From positions 80,993,189 to 81,057,188 of the forward strand of contig OV884009.1 in NCBI GenBank assembly GCA_930367205.1: a DNA stretch of 64,000 bases, in the 5' to 3' direction. The position numbers and the translations under genes were made by a program. Of this stretch, positions 47,564 through 58,740 are shown piece by piece; position 1 is the first letter of the stretch; each line of letters begins with the position of its first letter. Source of the stretch: Acanthosoma haemorrhoidale (Eukaryota > Arthropoda > Insecta > Hemiptera > Acanthosomatidae). The notes below the pieces were generated by a model. That model did no database searches, was not told where the DNA came from, and worked only from the letters and a program-made list of their open reading frames with translations.

Positions 47564-47744
47564 ATGCTTGCACAAACTGTCACAATTTGTAATTAAAAGT
47601 ATTCTATATGATTTTGTATAAAGCATATTGTGCCATAGATTTTTTATTTTATTGATGTATGGAATACCTATGTTAAAATAGTATTTATCATGTTGATTAT
47701 TGTTGCATTTGATGAATTATAGTATTTTATCAATTTAGATATAA

Positions 47745-47885
47745 GTTGTTGTAGATTTTATATTTTATTACATATAATTAAAGATATTAGTCAATGTATA
47801 ATATCAAGTTGTGTTTCAGTAACCAGAGATATATTTAGTTATACAAACATGTACTGATATGGAACTTAACCAAATATATTCTTCA
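47745..47885 (+). repeat. direct repeat, copy 1
   Basis: Shares with 48450-48580 the blocks TAAGTTG..GTAGATTTTAT, CAATGTATAATATCAAGTTG and ACTGATATGG.ACTT in the same order and orientation, with small indels. The spacing of about 0.7 kb suggests a local tandem duplication of the TAX1BP3 3' flank. Confidence 0.8.
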
Positions 47886-48449
47886 ATTATCTGCTTAACT
47901 ACCCCTTGTAGTTATGAATTATAAATATAATATAGTTACATGTATTATGTACCATATAAGTGCTAAAATCCTGTATGTAAATCAGTAACAATAACTGATA
48001 AAACAAACCTTACTGGAGTATGCGGAATAGCATTGAAAAATAAATAAAAAGTGAGGAGAAAACATTTAATGTATAATAATGTATATTTATTGAGATATGA
48101 CTGCAAAAATATTATTAAAATAACTTTTAAAAACTTTTGTTTTTGCTTTGAAACAATCCTATTTTGGTTTTTTAATGTTCATTTTAATTAAATTATTGAT
48201 AGTTTTACTGATTAACAACTCGCTAGTAGTTGTTTTTAGAGTATTAAATCAGCCCTTTTAATATTTGCAATAGAAAATTCCTAAGGTTTGAGATCAAATA
48301 TAATTCAAAGGGTGTAAAATTACAAATAAATATGGGAAAACTTTGCTTTGTTACGGAGCTTGAAGAAGGTTGTATCCAGGAGATTTGTAGTTGGGTCAAT
48401 TTTTGAAAATTAGCTACATTATTTTCTTTAAAAGATAGAAACATAAGTT

Positions 48450-48580
48450 GTAGATTTTATTACTTAGTGAAAGATATTATTCAATGTATAATATCAAGTT
48501 GTGCTGCAGTAGCCTGAAATATATTAAATTATAGAAAAATACTGATATGGCACTTGGTCATATATATTTTCTTACTTATC
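48450..48580 (+). repeat. direct repeat, copy 2
   Basis: Second, shorter copy of the unit at 47745-47885. An unrelated less AT-rich segment (48600-48930) follows it directly. Confidence 0.8.
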
Positions 48581-48613
48581 TAAAGATTCATAGTTTGTTC
48601 AATTGTTAAGAAT

Positions 48614-48936
48614 CTATTTTACCTCAAAGGTGGGAGCTGATTTTTCTGTAAAGGTAGAGGAAGTTTTGTTAAGGACCTGTGAAGCAATGTGGTTGATTGT
48701 TCTCAACAAGTGTTCCCCACAGAGGCTGCTTATCTTTAAAGTCTGGTTCAGAATAATATCCAAGGGAGGAAGTGAAGAAATTGTACTGATGGTATTTATC
48801 ATGAGAGCGTCATTGGTTTTTAAAGGCACTGAATGTATACTTAGTTCTATAATTTCTTGTGAGTGGTCATCTATATGGTTTTCTGTAATACCTTCTCCAC
48901 AAGGGATGATATGGGTGATTTTATGAACAAATATTT
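48614..48936 (-). pseudogene. unidentified open region
   Basis: A minus-strand frame of about 107 codons stays open across a block that is less AT-rich than its flanks. It reads HIIPCGEGITENHIDDHSQE, IIELSIHSVPLKTNDALMIN and LNQTLKISSLCGEHLLRTIN among others, ending in a stop at 48614. There is no ATG near its upstream end and no splice signal that I trust. It could be a fragment of a transposon or of an old gene copy. The opposite strand is open here too, which weakens the case. Function unknown. Confidence 0.3.
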
Positions 48937-49774
48937 GCTTCCCTTATGAACAATCAACCACCTTATACAATTGTTCTAAGAATTATATCTTGAATATAAT
49001 AAATTAAAATTACTTTATTAAAATTTTAAAAAAATAGTAGGGTGCCAATTCAGGATAAATTCTAATAGCCTGAGTTTGATAATCTGCCATACTCACCATA
49101 AGGCATTTACATAAATAAAAAATAAATATAACATATTAAATTATTAATTTAATAACTTTGTCTCTAATTCTTCTCTCAAAGGAATTTTGCGTTGATCAAT
49201 GAAAGGTTGTACAAATACTGAAAATTTACTATACCCTATAAATATTATTAAATGAAGAAGTTAATTATTTTCAATGAATATAATTTTAAATACCAAATTT
49301 AAATTGATAATTAAAAATGACTTGATAATGAAAAATTGCAGTATTTCATTATTAGTTTTATAAGCTGAAACAAATTATTTTACCTAAGAAAGTATGTTTG
49401 TTCTGGGGCCTGACAATTTAGAAGTTAGTCTACAAGTTTACAAATTACCTATAGGTCGGAAAATAATAATTCCGTGCTCATCCAGAAAAGCACAACAATG
49501 TCTTACAGTCATAAGAAATAAAACGGAAGCCTTATCGAATTTCGTACAAAACTGAAGATAATACAATAAAATAATACAAAGAATAACAATAAAATAAAAA
49601 TATCCTGGTAAAACTATACACAAAAAAAAAAAAAAATTATGACCCCTATGAGATGTGTGGAGGGGTGAGGATACTAGAGCCAAACTATATTACTTCGGAA
49701 GGCTTCCCCACCGGAAGCTTTAACTGCTCTACATATACAGTCCTGCGATTCCCGGGTTCACGGACACTGTATGG

Positions 49775-50711
49775 TCACGAAATTGTGTCTCGGCAACAGC
49801 CGCGAAGACCGAAAACGATTTCAAAGGGTGAGAACCCTGTAGTCCTGTGAACGGAGTGATTATCCGCTATCACCGCCTTATGCATTGCCTCTGCCGGCTC
49901 CAACCCTTTGTCGGCGTGGTAAACACGGAGATGATCTCCCAACGTGCTGTGGAGACGCTCAATTCCCCCTCTGCTCTTTGGATGCCCTGGGGTATTGACA
50001 TGCCATATTACGTCCAGAGCTTTCATCTCCTCTCTCACGTTGGCGTTATCAAACCCCCTCCCGCCGTCCAACGCTATCCGATCGGGGACTCCATAAAATT
50101 TGAACCACCTCCTCTGCGCTCCTAATACTGCCTCCGAAGACTTTTCCCGAGCGGGGTATGCCATGGCCATTTTGCTGAATAGGTCAACCACTGTGGCCCA
50201 CTTGTGTCCCTTCCAGGTAAAGATGTCCGCTTGAAGGTCAGTTAGCGGTGTTTGCGCCGTGGGGGTCTCAATTTGTAGCCCTATTGGTGGGTGCCTATCA
50301 TATTTCGTACGATGGCAGACCTCGCATGCCCTTAGCGTCTCCTTGATAGTCTTCCTCATCCCCCAACAGAAATACTTGCGCTTCAATGCCTGAGCCGTCT
50401 CGTGTTCCCCCCGGTACGCCTGGTAGTTTTGCCCTGATGGTACGCCAACCCTCCTTCTGAGTTGTCTCGTCCGTGATGGTTTCTACCATCATGGTACACC
50501 GCACAAATATTCGATCCACCCCAATCTGTTCTGTCCGCCACAGCCGCCTAATCTTATCCCAAATGGTCGTGTTTCCCACGTACAAATAGTGAGTCTTCCC
50601 TGGGTTGGAAGCATCCTTGAGGGCACGACGAATTTGCTCATTATTCACCCCTGGCGACGACCATATGGTCGTGGTGGTGGATCGTTGATAGCTACTGTAT
50701 GCTATCTTCAT
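49775..50711 (-). pseudogene. gypsy integrase region
   Basis: Two overlapping frames. The upstream one (50298-50711) reads WSSPGVNNEQIRRALKDASN and DRIFVRCTMMVETITDE. The downstream one (49775-50386) holds the integrase: CEVCHRTKYDRH (end of the zinc domain), LQADIFTWKG (first D), ALDGGRGFDN (second D), GGIERLHSTLGDHLRVYH (E), and FSPFEIVFG. They overlap because of a frameshift near 50300-50390. Below 49775 the C-terminal tail continues past a stop (PYSVREPGNRRTVY). Confidence 0.88.
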
Positions 50712-50922
50712 GGGGCCCGAGGTTTTAGTCTTTCAGACCATCTGGCGGCGCTTATCATTTTTGATTTCTTCGCGCTCTTCCATGTCCGCAGGCCTGTCAT
50801 CCATCGAGCTCCCTCCTCCTGACGACCGTTCCTCCTCAGCAGACTCGTGTTGGTCGCCTTCCCTCTCCAACTGCCGTACATTCCTGGATGATTCCCCTGA
50901 TCTTCTTCTAGTGCGTTGACTG

Positions 50923-51905
50923 TCATCGCCCGGGACAGCCAGTCCGCCACAACGTTCTCTTTACCTCCAAGTTATATTGACCGAGGAATTCTTTCCACCG
51001 AGTGACCCTCATCGACGATTCCTTCAGTTTGCCGACCCCCTGTAGCGGTCGGTGATCTGTGTGCAACCGGAACCATTTCCCGAACACATAGGGCCGGGAA
51101 TGATCGATGGCCCAGACTATCCCAAATAACTCGCGTTCCAGCGCGCTGTACCGACTTTTCGCCTCTGCGAGGCGCCTACTGGCGTACGCTACTGGACGGT
51201 CCCCTGTGCTCCCCGCCTGTGACAGTACCGCTCCCAAGGCATATTCACTGGCATCCGACGTTATTGTGAATTGCTTTGTGAAATCAGATAAAGCCAGTAC
51301 AGGATGTTCTTGTTCTCCATTTCTGGGACGAATCGCCTGTAGTAGTTCAGTGTTCCCATCAACCGCCGTATCCCTTTTACGTCAGACAGAACCGCCATCT
51401 TCTGGATTACTGCCACCTTCCCGGGATCTGGTCTGACTCCTTCATTGGATATCGTGTGCCCCAAAAAACTGATGACCTCCTGACCCAGATGGGACTTTTC
51501 CTCCGATAATTTCAGGCCAAATTGTCGCACTCAGTCAAAAACTGTCCTCAAGTGATCTACATGTTGGGCCTCGGTCGTGCTGAATACTAAGAGGTCGTCC
51601 GTGTATATCTAGCAAAAGGTCACATCTGCTCCACGTAGCAACTTATCCATGAGCCTTTGGAATGTGATGGGTGCATTTTTCAATCCAAATGGCATCCTGG
51701 TGAACTCTTAGTGACCTCTCTCAAAAGTGAAGGCTGTCTTATGTCGGTCCCTAGGATGCATCCGTATCTGGTGATACCCTGCTTTGAGATCCAGGGTGCT
51801 GAAGATCCTAGCCCCACTCAGCCTGTCCAGAATGTCATCGAACCTGGCAATTGGGTACTTCTCGTCCACCGTATTCTCATTAAGTCTCCTGTAATCTACT
51901 ACCAC
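50923..51905 (-). pseudogene. gypsy reverse transcriptase and RNase H
   Basis: RT blocks: MVVDYRRLNENTVDEKYPIA, FSTLDLKAGYHQIRMHPRDR, then a stop at 51708-51710, RMPFGLKNAPITFQRLMDKL, a stop at 51609-51611 directly before IYTDDLLVF, a stop at 51531-51533, then FGLKLSEEKSHLG and ISFLGHTISNEGVRPDPGK. The three stops lie in one unshifted frame. After YYRRFVPEMENK the RT connection region is shortened and the frame changes at about 51295. RNase H follows: TSDASEYALGAVLSQAG, YSALERELFGIVWAIDHSRP and LHTDHRPLQG. Active-site residues remain readable. Confidence 0.9.
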
Positions 51906-52345
51906 CCTATACTTATCTGGGACCCCACCTTCCCCGTTATTTTTCTTAACAGCTCATAAGGGGCTATTATATGGTGACGTGGTATCTTCGATGATCACCT
52001 GCCTGTGGGTATCTGCGCTCCTTCACGTAGCTTACTCGGTCCTGCTTGAGCGGTATCTTATGTACTGTTTTTCCTGTGACCCCCAATCTCTCCCCTTCCT
52101 TAAATAAATGTCCGTATATTCTCTCTTGAGCTCCACTCTCCAATCCTCCGCTCGCCTAATTACCCCTACTCGCGCCCTACCGTCTCTCTCTACGTTCCTC
52201 TCTTGTCTCAGGCACCTATATGTTTCCTTACCTAAGCGAATGTCCCATTTTCCCTGTTCCTAATCTTCGCTCCCACTTTCCCTAACAGATCACATCCTAT
52301 GATCCCTCTATATTCCCGGGGCTTCTTTTCCACCACATGGACCCG

Positions 52346-52540
52346 CTATTTCTCCTCGCTACGTTCCCATCTCTCTAACCCTATTATCGCTTCCCCTTCG
52401 ACCCTGCAGGGGCCCCCCAGGGTGACCAAGCTACAAGAACATACCTGCATTTGAGGCAGCCTCCCTCCTCCACACATGTTCTCCAATGTCTCCCGACACA
52501 TTATTGTGTTGGTACTCCCCGTATCCACTAAGCACTGCAC
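52346..52540 (-). pseudogene. gypsy aspartic protease
   Basis: Frame reading QCLVDTGSTNTIMCRETLEN. D-T-G-S is the retropepsin active-site motif. It lies between the gag zinc knuckles and RT, as expected for a gypsy pol. The flap and second half are hard to read and the open frame is short. Confidence 0.75.
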
Positions 52541-52849
52541 TCCACTCGCGACTCTAATTATAGGTAGACCGCTATGTGTGCCTTTTACAATATATTTTAT
52601 TAACGTGCGGTCGCCTCTCCGCTGCCACTCTTCTCAGATCTCGCGTTCTCTCCTCTCCTCCGTCGCCTGTCGTCGACCACTCCTCCGGGTACTGCCGCTT
52701 CCTCACCCCACTCCGCTTCCTGGTTCTTCCCTTTCGTTGTACGTTTCGGAGGTTTCCGGAGTCTCTAAATCCTCCGACTGCTGTCTCTCCTACACTCTCT
52801 GAGCATTTATTTCCATTGGTTCAGGCCGGTTCAAGTTTCTGCGTCATAT

Positions 52850-53807
52850 ATGGGCACTGTCTTGCTACGTGATCCTCCGTGCCACACTCAAAGCACCTAG
52901 TGCGTGGGCACTTTGCTACCAGGTGTCCTGTCTTCCCACACTCATAACACTTCCTGTCTTCCCTTCACTTGGGGCGTCCCGCGTTTCCTCGGCTCCTTTC
53001 TCCCAGTGCTGCTCTCTCTCTCTTCCACCGTACTCCGCCTCCTTTTTCCTCCATGTGACCGGTGTGATTTTGGGCCTTTTATATAATACTTTCCTCCAGC
53101 CCATTTCTTCCTCGCCAGCTGTAATTTCCTCCTCTCTGGCGCTGGTGTCCACCATTGCTTGAGCACATTCTAGAAACGTGCGCTCTCTAGGTAACGCTCC
53201 TTTCTTCCTGTCTCCTTCGCTAGCTGCACCTTCAGTATAGTTGATAAAAACGCCATCCTGCCTTCTACTTCTGCCGCGCTCACTGTCTCCCGTATCTTCT
53301 CCGTGATGCCATTATATTGAGCCAGCAGTGTTCCGGCGTACTGACCGTTTGTTTGTCGGTGCCTCTTCGTCTCCCGGAACATTTTAAAAATGTCCTCTTC
53401 CGGGGTCCACCTTCCCCCGCCGAATGCTTTTTTCAGTCGCTCCTTCACTATGGTCCATGAGGTCTCCTCGTCAGCCTGGATCATGTTCAGGATACTCCGC
53501 TTAACTCTGCACACCAGCGCTGCTTTCAGTGAATCGGCATCTCCTTCAGTTATTAAATCCTCCGTCTGTTTTCCCTCTATTCGCATCATCAGCCGGTCAC
53601 CCCCTTAAGGAAATGATTCAGTTCCCCGGTCTCCCCTGTGAATCTCTTCAGATTGGAAATTGATTTCCTCATACCCTGAGCCGTGATCGCCTGAATCTTC
53701 ATCCACACCAATGTAGTCGCGTGAGCCGCTGCCATCGTCGTTTGAGGCAACTGCGGTATAGCTGCCGCTCCACTCAACACCGCGGGTCGCAACACTCCCT
53801 CCGGCAT
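52850..53807 (-). pseudogene. gypsy gag with two zinc knuckles
   Basis: Probable start ATG at 53807 (MPEGVLRPAVLSGAAAIPQL). The frame stops at 53589 and continues in the next frame (RLMMRIEGKQTEDLITEGD), indicating a one-base loss at a run of five Gs near 53607-53611. The capsid-like part reads SILNMIQADEETSWTIVKER. A basic linker precedes two CX2CX4HX4C knuckles ([14 protein letters not shown] and [14 protein letters not shown], about 52950-52865). Confidence 0.82.
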
Positions 53808-53905
53808 GTTCTCAAAAAAAAACCGTATACAAAGAGGAGACGATAAAGAAAAAAAATTAGAGAGAAAGAGAAAAAAAAACAATAACTTTCTACGCCACCG
53901 TACGA

Positions 53906-53926
53906 GGTTCCCGGGTTTCGGTACCA
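53906..53926 (-). promoter_or_regulatory. gypsy primer-binding site
   Basis: On the element strand, TGGTACCGAAACCCGGGAAC begins with TGG, the complement of a tRNA 3'-CCA, followed by a tRNA-arm-like sequence. It lies just inside the presumed LTR end and just upstream of gag, as expected. I cannot name the tRNA with confidence. Confidence 0.65.
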
Positions 53927-54110
53927 GTTAATCACCGGTGATTAAGATAGATAAAAATATAATAACGAAAGAGGGAAATGCACCGAAACACTCTGACTCC
54001 AGTAAAAGACAGCTTTATTGTGGAAGATAATCAGACATACATAGGATCATGGGCTGTTTACATTCCATGATCGTATAGTATTTGACATAGTCAGGCCTCT
54101 GGCTTTAACT
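53927..54110 (-). repeat. partial gypsy 5' LTR
   Basis: The segment upstream of the primer-binding site contains AATAAAGCTG (about 54022) and a following GT-rich stretch, as in the R/U5 part of an LTR. The outer boundary merges into a TATATA run at about 54115-54125. No matching second LTR was found to set limits. Confidence 0.5.
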
Positions 54111-54729
54111 TAAATATATATATATATGTCCATATATTTTTTTAATAATAGTTAAAGAAATGATGATCTTTATTTAATTATTAACAGACAAAAAACAAAG
54201 CAAATGCACATAGTATTAAACTAACGCTATGGGTTTTTTTTACAAAAATTGTTTATATTCATAAATATTGAGTCCTATGGGAAATAGTCACTTGCAAACG
54301 TACGTTAAACTAGGCAGGTTGGTTAGTAACTGTTTATGAGGTCTGTCATTATGTTTACTCCGTTCTGTGTAAAAGGTGCAAGAAACGAAATAAAGTTATT
54401 CAATGGAAGGAAGTTTAGTGAGGTAACGATGAATGGGTTGATGAGGTTTCTCAATTGGAGATTCTGGCACTGACGTCCGCACTGAGGCAATGTGTCGATG
54501 TAACTTTTTGACGGAGTTGAGGATGAACTCGACTGGAGGAGTCGGATCTGGCCGACTGGACCCGTCTGCTTCTTCCTTTAGACAAAGACTAACGGAATGT
54601 TGGGTCTGACCTGTGGCCCGAGCCTATGGTGAGGGGAGGTCTGTCACATTCTAAAAATACGCTCTAGCACTAAACACAGTAAAATACTTCACTGTCAAAC
54701 TAAAACACTCTCTGTCAAAATATTGCAAT
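54111..54729. other. intergenic segment between gypsy and LINE
   Basis: AT-rich up to about 54420, then a less AT-rich part (54420-54650). The latter could be the 5' UTR of the LINE that follows, although no promoter motif is evident. No gene is seen. Confidence 0.5.
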
Positions 54730-54764
54730 GTGGCCGCAACTATAGTCGTTTGCCTATTTTTCTA

Positions 54765-55640
54765 GGCCCCAGTCGCGTGACGATAAAGCGGCACTCGCGT
54801 GTAGTTCGTGCAAGGTAGTGTACCATGTGAGATGTGTCATTGGAATTACAGACCTCAAGAAGGTGAAGGATGTCAGACGAGGCTGAACCAGCAACATCTG
54901 CCCCGGATGTTGAATACGGTTGTCCACCAGTAGGGTGATGTTAGTGCGGGCACGCCCTATACCGCTGACATCTCTTTGGGGGATTTCATTGAGGGTTAAT
55001 ATCGTCGGTGGACTGTCTCAGGAAGGAGGCTGGGGAGCTGATGCCCCTCTTGTTTCGTCATATGTGGACAGACTTCTGGAATAAACCAATGAGTTGAAGG
55101 CCACATTATCGAAGCAGGTTATCCTTTGAGAACGCCGCCATAATAAACATTCTTAAGAAACATGCCTTAAAAAACCCTTACCCATAATAACATGGCACTA
55201 AAGGCACAGGTGAAAAACCTTAAAGCAAGGTTCCCGGGGTTTTGCCCATAGACGCAAGCCTAGGGCATGAGCGGTCACCAGAGGATACGGGTCAGAGGAA
55301 GCGGCAACAAAGAGACCTCCCTCCCCCTCACCACCATCACTCAGTTTGTCCACCAGTCGGTGAGTGGGACAGCTCGATTAGCCTCCGTAATACGAGTTGG
55401 GATTTCTCTACCAGACCTCTCAATTGGGACGACGACGCTAACATATACCTGAAGGAAGACATGTTTCCAGGTAACCGACATCTGTACTGGTTAGCGGGGT
55501 AACTTAAGGTGGCTGGCAAGAACAAATTCGTCTGGTTTGCTGGTGGTTAGGTTAGAAGGCGGTGGGACAATGGTCCCTCCTAGTCATATTCGTTAATAAG
55601 GCGGAGGACCTTGACGTCTATACGAGACATTCAGTCACCC
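54765..55640 (+). pseudogene. LINE ORF1 remnant, PHD-like finger
   Basis: The cysteine/histidine spacing C-x2-C (54800), H-x2-C (about 54824-54835) and C-x2-C (about 54896-54907) resembles the PHD-type fingers found in ORF1 proteins of several insect CR1-like LINEs. Short frames with coding character follow, such as SQEGGWGADAPLVSSYVDRL. Stops interrupt throughout. Confidence 0.5.
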
Positions 55641-56315
55641 GTTACCCTGAAGGTGAACCTTCTTCTCCGCTTTACCTCACCTGCAACCCATTTCGCCTTT
55701 GTTTTCAAACATTTTTTATTTCAGTTTCTAGTTTTCTTTTCATTTTCACTTTTATTATGGCATATATTGTATTATATTTATGCTCAAATTGTTTCATAAA
55801 TAGATAAATAGTCTTATCATATTCAGTTCTCATCCTAAAGATTATTCACGAGACCACCACAATTTGCTCCCTGATTTGTCGGTTGAAACTCTCTTTTTCA
55901 TGGGTAGTTTCCTAACTCACGTCAACGCCCACCCTCTCTGCTCACCACGGCGAGTTCCTTCAATTTTTCCTTGACGAATTTCATCATATAATAGCAGTCT
56001 CCGAATCATGTATTAAACATATATCCTCTCATTCTCTGTTTCTTTCTCCAGCTATTCCTTTCTCCCCACGATCAGTCTGAACGGATCGGTCGTGGTGTCT
56101 GTCTTTTTGTCCACGATACCTTCAGATCCCGAATCCTTCAATCCTCTTCTCCCTTCCAAAGCTCTCACACATAATACCTCTTCGCTGAAGTAACGTACTT
56201 TTCCAAAGGGATCCTCTATATGTTTTTATAACCCTACTCCTCAAGCTCCCTTCAATTGTGAATTTGAATCAGTTCCCTGTAACCTTGTCTCTTCATTTAA
56301 TCATATCATTTTAAC

Positions 56316-57204
56316 AGGTGTGTCGGGTTGTCACGAGGGGGGTGCCTAGTTACCTTAGCCCTGGTGACGAAGTAAGGGTTGATTAAGCTATGACCTGGAA
56401 AATTGCTTCATAACGGGTCTTACTATCTAACTCCATATTTGATAGGTATGTGCCCCGACAATGCACTATGTTCAGGAGAAGAGGTATAGGATAGGTAGTG
56501 TGGGTAGTTTATGTGGTCTTGGAATGACCACGAATTCACACTCGGTATCTGAGGGTAGGCGAAACCGTTAGGATCCCAAAGGTGAGTGTGAACCGGATAG
56601 AGGCAGACTGGATTGCCGTGGGAGACACTACTAGGTAAAGTTTGTAGGGCCACGGCAACCGTTGTCAACGAGGGAGAGGTCTCTCTCAAGGAGCTGCTAG
56701 TTTTAGCGAGACGAAGGCAGAGAATCCCACTAGGAGAGTGTGGGGTCTGACAAGGCCGGACTAAAACATATCGAGGGTAGGAAAAGTGGTTCAGAGGTTT
56801 TCATAAATGAGAAGGCCAAGTCTTGAAACATCAGTGCAGCTGCAAGTTCACCGTAGAGAGCCGTCGTGAGAACGATTTACAGGCAAAACCCCGGGTCTAT
56901 TGATACTCGGCTTGCATCGTTAGTACCCAATCATGTGACGTCTTATTATTTGGCCAATGATATCCCAGTTTGTTCTTGGCAGCCCCAGGCCTGGTCTGGG
57001 TCACCCGATACCTGCTCTGGGTAGAGGGTAGGAGTTTCCAGCCTCTAACTGGTTTTTTTGCAGCTGCGTCTTTTATTGTTTACAACATTTACAATGACTT
57101 ATGGTTTGGTAATGTTATTTACATTTGTTTGAATTAATTTACAACATATAAACAATAGAGTATAGGGTGATTTATGTTATGTAGTTAGCGGTTGCTACAA
57201 GGTG
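56316..57204 (-). repeat. solo LTR inserted in LINE, TSD AGGTG
   Basis: The LTR spans 56321-57199 (879 bp) and reads TGTAGCAACC..CCCGACA on the minus strand. AGGTG is present exactly on both sides (56316-56320 and 57200-57204). LINE coding remnants continue on both sides, so the LTR entered an existing LINE copy. It matches 35287-35891 at both ends, including the shared GAACATAGTGCATTGTCGGG block (about 56475-56456), but the middle is largely different and longer. No internal retroviral region remains, so it arose by LTR-LTR recombination or deletion. Confidence 0.9.
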
Positions 57205-58469
57205 TTTTCAATACTAATTTACTTAGCGATTCCTTAGACCAATGCTTTCATGTGAACCTTACCACTTCCTTGAATCTCTTTGTCGTCCCGTATTTTGCTA
57301 CTCATCATACGGATATTTCTGAGACAACTCAATGGGACCTGCTTTGTTCCTTCACTTCAGTCAATCCCATAGTTGATTTTCTTACCACCAATCTCCTTGA
57401 CATCATTGACAAGCATACAAGCATGTGACTCCTAAAACTTTTCAAGCTCGCCGTCCCCCAGATCCTTGGTTGACTAAGGAAATTAATGAGTTGATGAGGT
57501 GATGGAACGCAGCAAGGAGATGGTTTATGTGTACCAGACACCCAAATGACTAATTCCTCTTTAAAACCCTTTGCAACCCCATTCTATCCTTATCCTCTCA
57601 GGATTTACCAACGCATTCGACAACTTTGCTCACTCATCGTAACTATTATCGATGTATTTTTCTTACAGTACCGTCAGCTGGTTTAAACCATTCATCTCTA
57701 ATCGCTCCCAGATAGTACTCAACTCTTATCAGCCTCCACCCCATATCCTTTCATTGTTTCTCGGTGTATCTCAGGGTTCATCTATTTTGCCATTACTTTT
57801 CAAAGTATAAATCAATTACCTCCATACGTATATATATTACTGCTCATTCCACCTTTATGCCGACACTTAAATTTACCTACCCTTCCCTCCTAGTTAACTC
57901 TAATCCACCTCCCTATTGGTTCAGAAAGACCTGAGCGGATTTGGACCTTATACTGAACTGGACCGAAGCCTGGGCCTCACTTCATAATATTCGTTTGAAT
58001 TCGGAGAAATCCAAGGCAATCATCATTAGATCAAGTCCCCTCCTTAAAACGCTAAATGATATTCCCACCTTCCCCATCGATGGTTGGCCTATCCAATTCT
58101 TTACTTTCAGCACAAAAATCTAGGTTTGGTCATTTACCAAACTCTATCCTGTAAAGACCAAATATCCCAAAACACCAGCTGATCAATTTCCACCCTTAAA
58201 CTCGTCTATCGATCCCGACATCTCCTCCCAAAATGTACGCACCAATTCCTAGTTTTTTCTATTATCTTCCCCCATTTTTACTGCGGTTGCGTGGCGTCTG
58301 TTTGTCTCTCTGGAAATGTCGAGGCTCGGTTAAAGTGGCTGTTGAACTTATATTTATAGTCGGGATCCCCATGGACTGTCACATTTCGCTGCCCTGCTCC
58401 AAATTGGGATAGCTGTACCCTTTCTTTCGTCGCTATTACTTCCTTGGATACTTCCTCTTCAATACTATT

Positions 58470-58740
58470 ATGACTAAAAAGCTCCCTTACCTTCAAGACT
58501 TCCTTCAATTCAAATCACCGGTCAAATCCCGCAATTCTGGATCCCTCCCTTCAGACTTGTATTTCCATTGTCATAAATCTGCCCCCTTTGAACGTTCTTT
58601 TCATATCTGCGCCGCAGAGCTTTTGAACTCTATTTTCATCGATATTTGTCAACAATCAACTCTCTCAATATTCAAATCTAGACTTTACCAATTCCTTATC
58701 TCCCTGAAATCAAACAATTCATAATTCACCATTACTATTA
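58470..58740 (+). pseudogene. LINE ORF2 C-terminal segment
   Basis: An 84-codon open stretch with FQFKSPVKSRNSGSLPSDLY, HKSAPFERSFHICAAELLNS and TLSIFKSRLYQFLIS. The pattern 'R-[ST]-x-x-F-x-V-x-A-x-x-x-W-N-x-L' followed by 'S-x-x-x-F-K-x-x-L-x-x-x-L' is the common C-terminus of Jockey/CR1-type ORF2 proteins. It marks the LINE's 3' end. Confidence 0.75.

Larger units (their letters stand above)
47564..49649. other. intergenic DNA downstream of TAX1BP3
   Basis: AT-rich. It contains a pair of direct repeats (about 47745-47885 and 48450-48580) and an unexplained minus-strand open region at 48614-48936, both given separately. No other feature is visible. Confidence 0.6.
49650..54110 (-). mobile_element. 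degenerate Ty3/gypsy LTR retrotransposon
   Basis: Reading right to left: an LTR-like end with AATAAA (about 54020), primer-binding site (53926-53906), gag with two zinc knuckles, aspartic protease, RT, RNase H and integrase. RT before integrase places it in Ty3/gypsy. Integrase runs to about 49650 and stops at an A/T-homopolymer-bounded AT-rich flank. No 3' LTR was found, so the copy is 3'-truncated or its LTR has been lost. Base composition is far richer in G+C than the surroundings. It is disabled by frameshifts, stops and an internal RT deletion. Confidence 0.88.
54730..58740 (+). mobile_element. decayed LINE with PHD-type ORF1
   Basis: Plus-strand non-LTR retrotransposon, split by a solo LTR at 56321-57199. 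ORF1 (about 54765-55640) begins with a zinc-finger-like segment, ACSSCKVVYHVRC..NICPGC. ORF2 remnants follow: endonuclease pieces (GRGVCLFVHDTFRSRI at about 56090; PLLSNPI-type and SVNPIVDFLTTNL pieces after 57205), then RT fragments (ADLDLILNWTEAWASLHNIR at about 57930; LNSEKSKAIIIRSSP), and the C-terminal block LYFHCHKSAPFERSFHICAA to LSIFKSRLYQFLIS ending at about 58724. Frameshifts and stops are common throughout. Confidence 0.72.

Noticed and set aside
49847..50125. Plus-strand ORF across the integrase region
   Set aside because: The minus strand carries the integrase D, D and E motifs here; the plus frame is a shadow.
52476..53162. Long plus-strand frames (serine-, leucine- and proline-rich) opposite the gypsy element
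   Set aside because: Antisense to gag and protease, whose zinc knuckles and DTGS motif are clear; their length reflects low stop frequency in GC-rich DNA.
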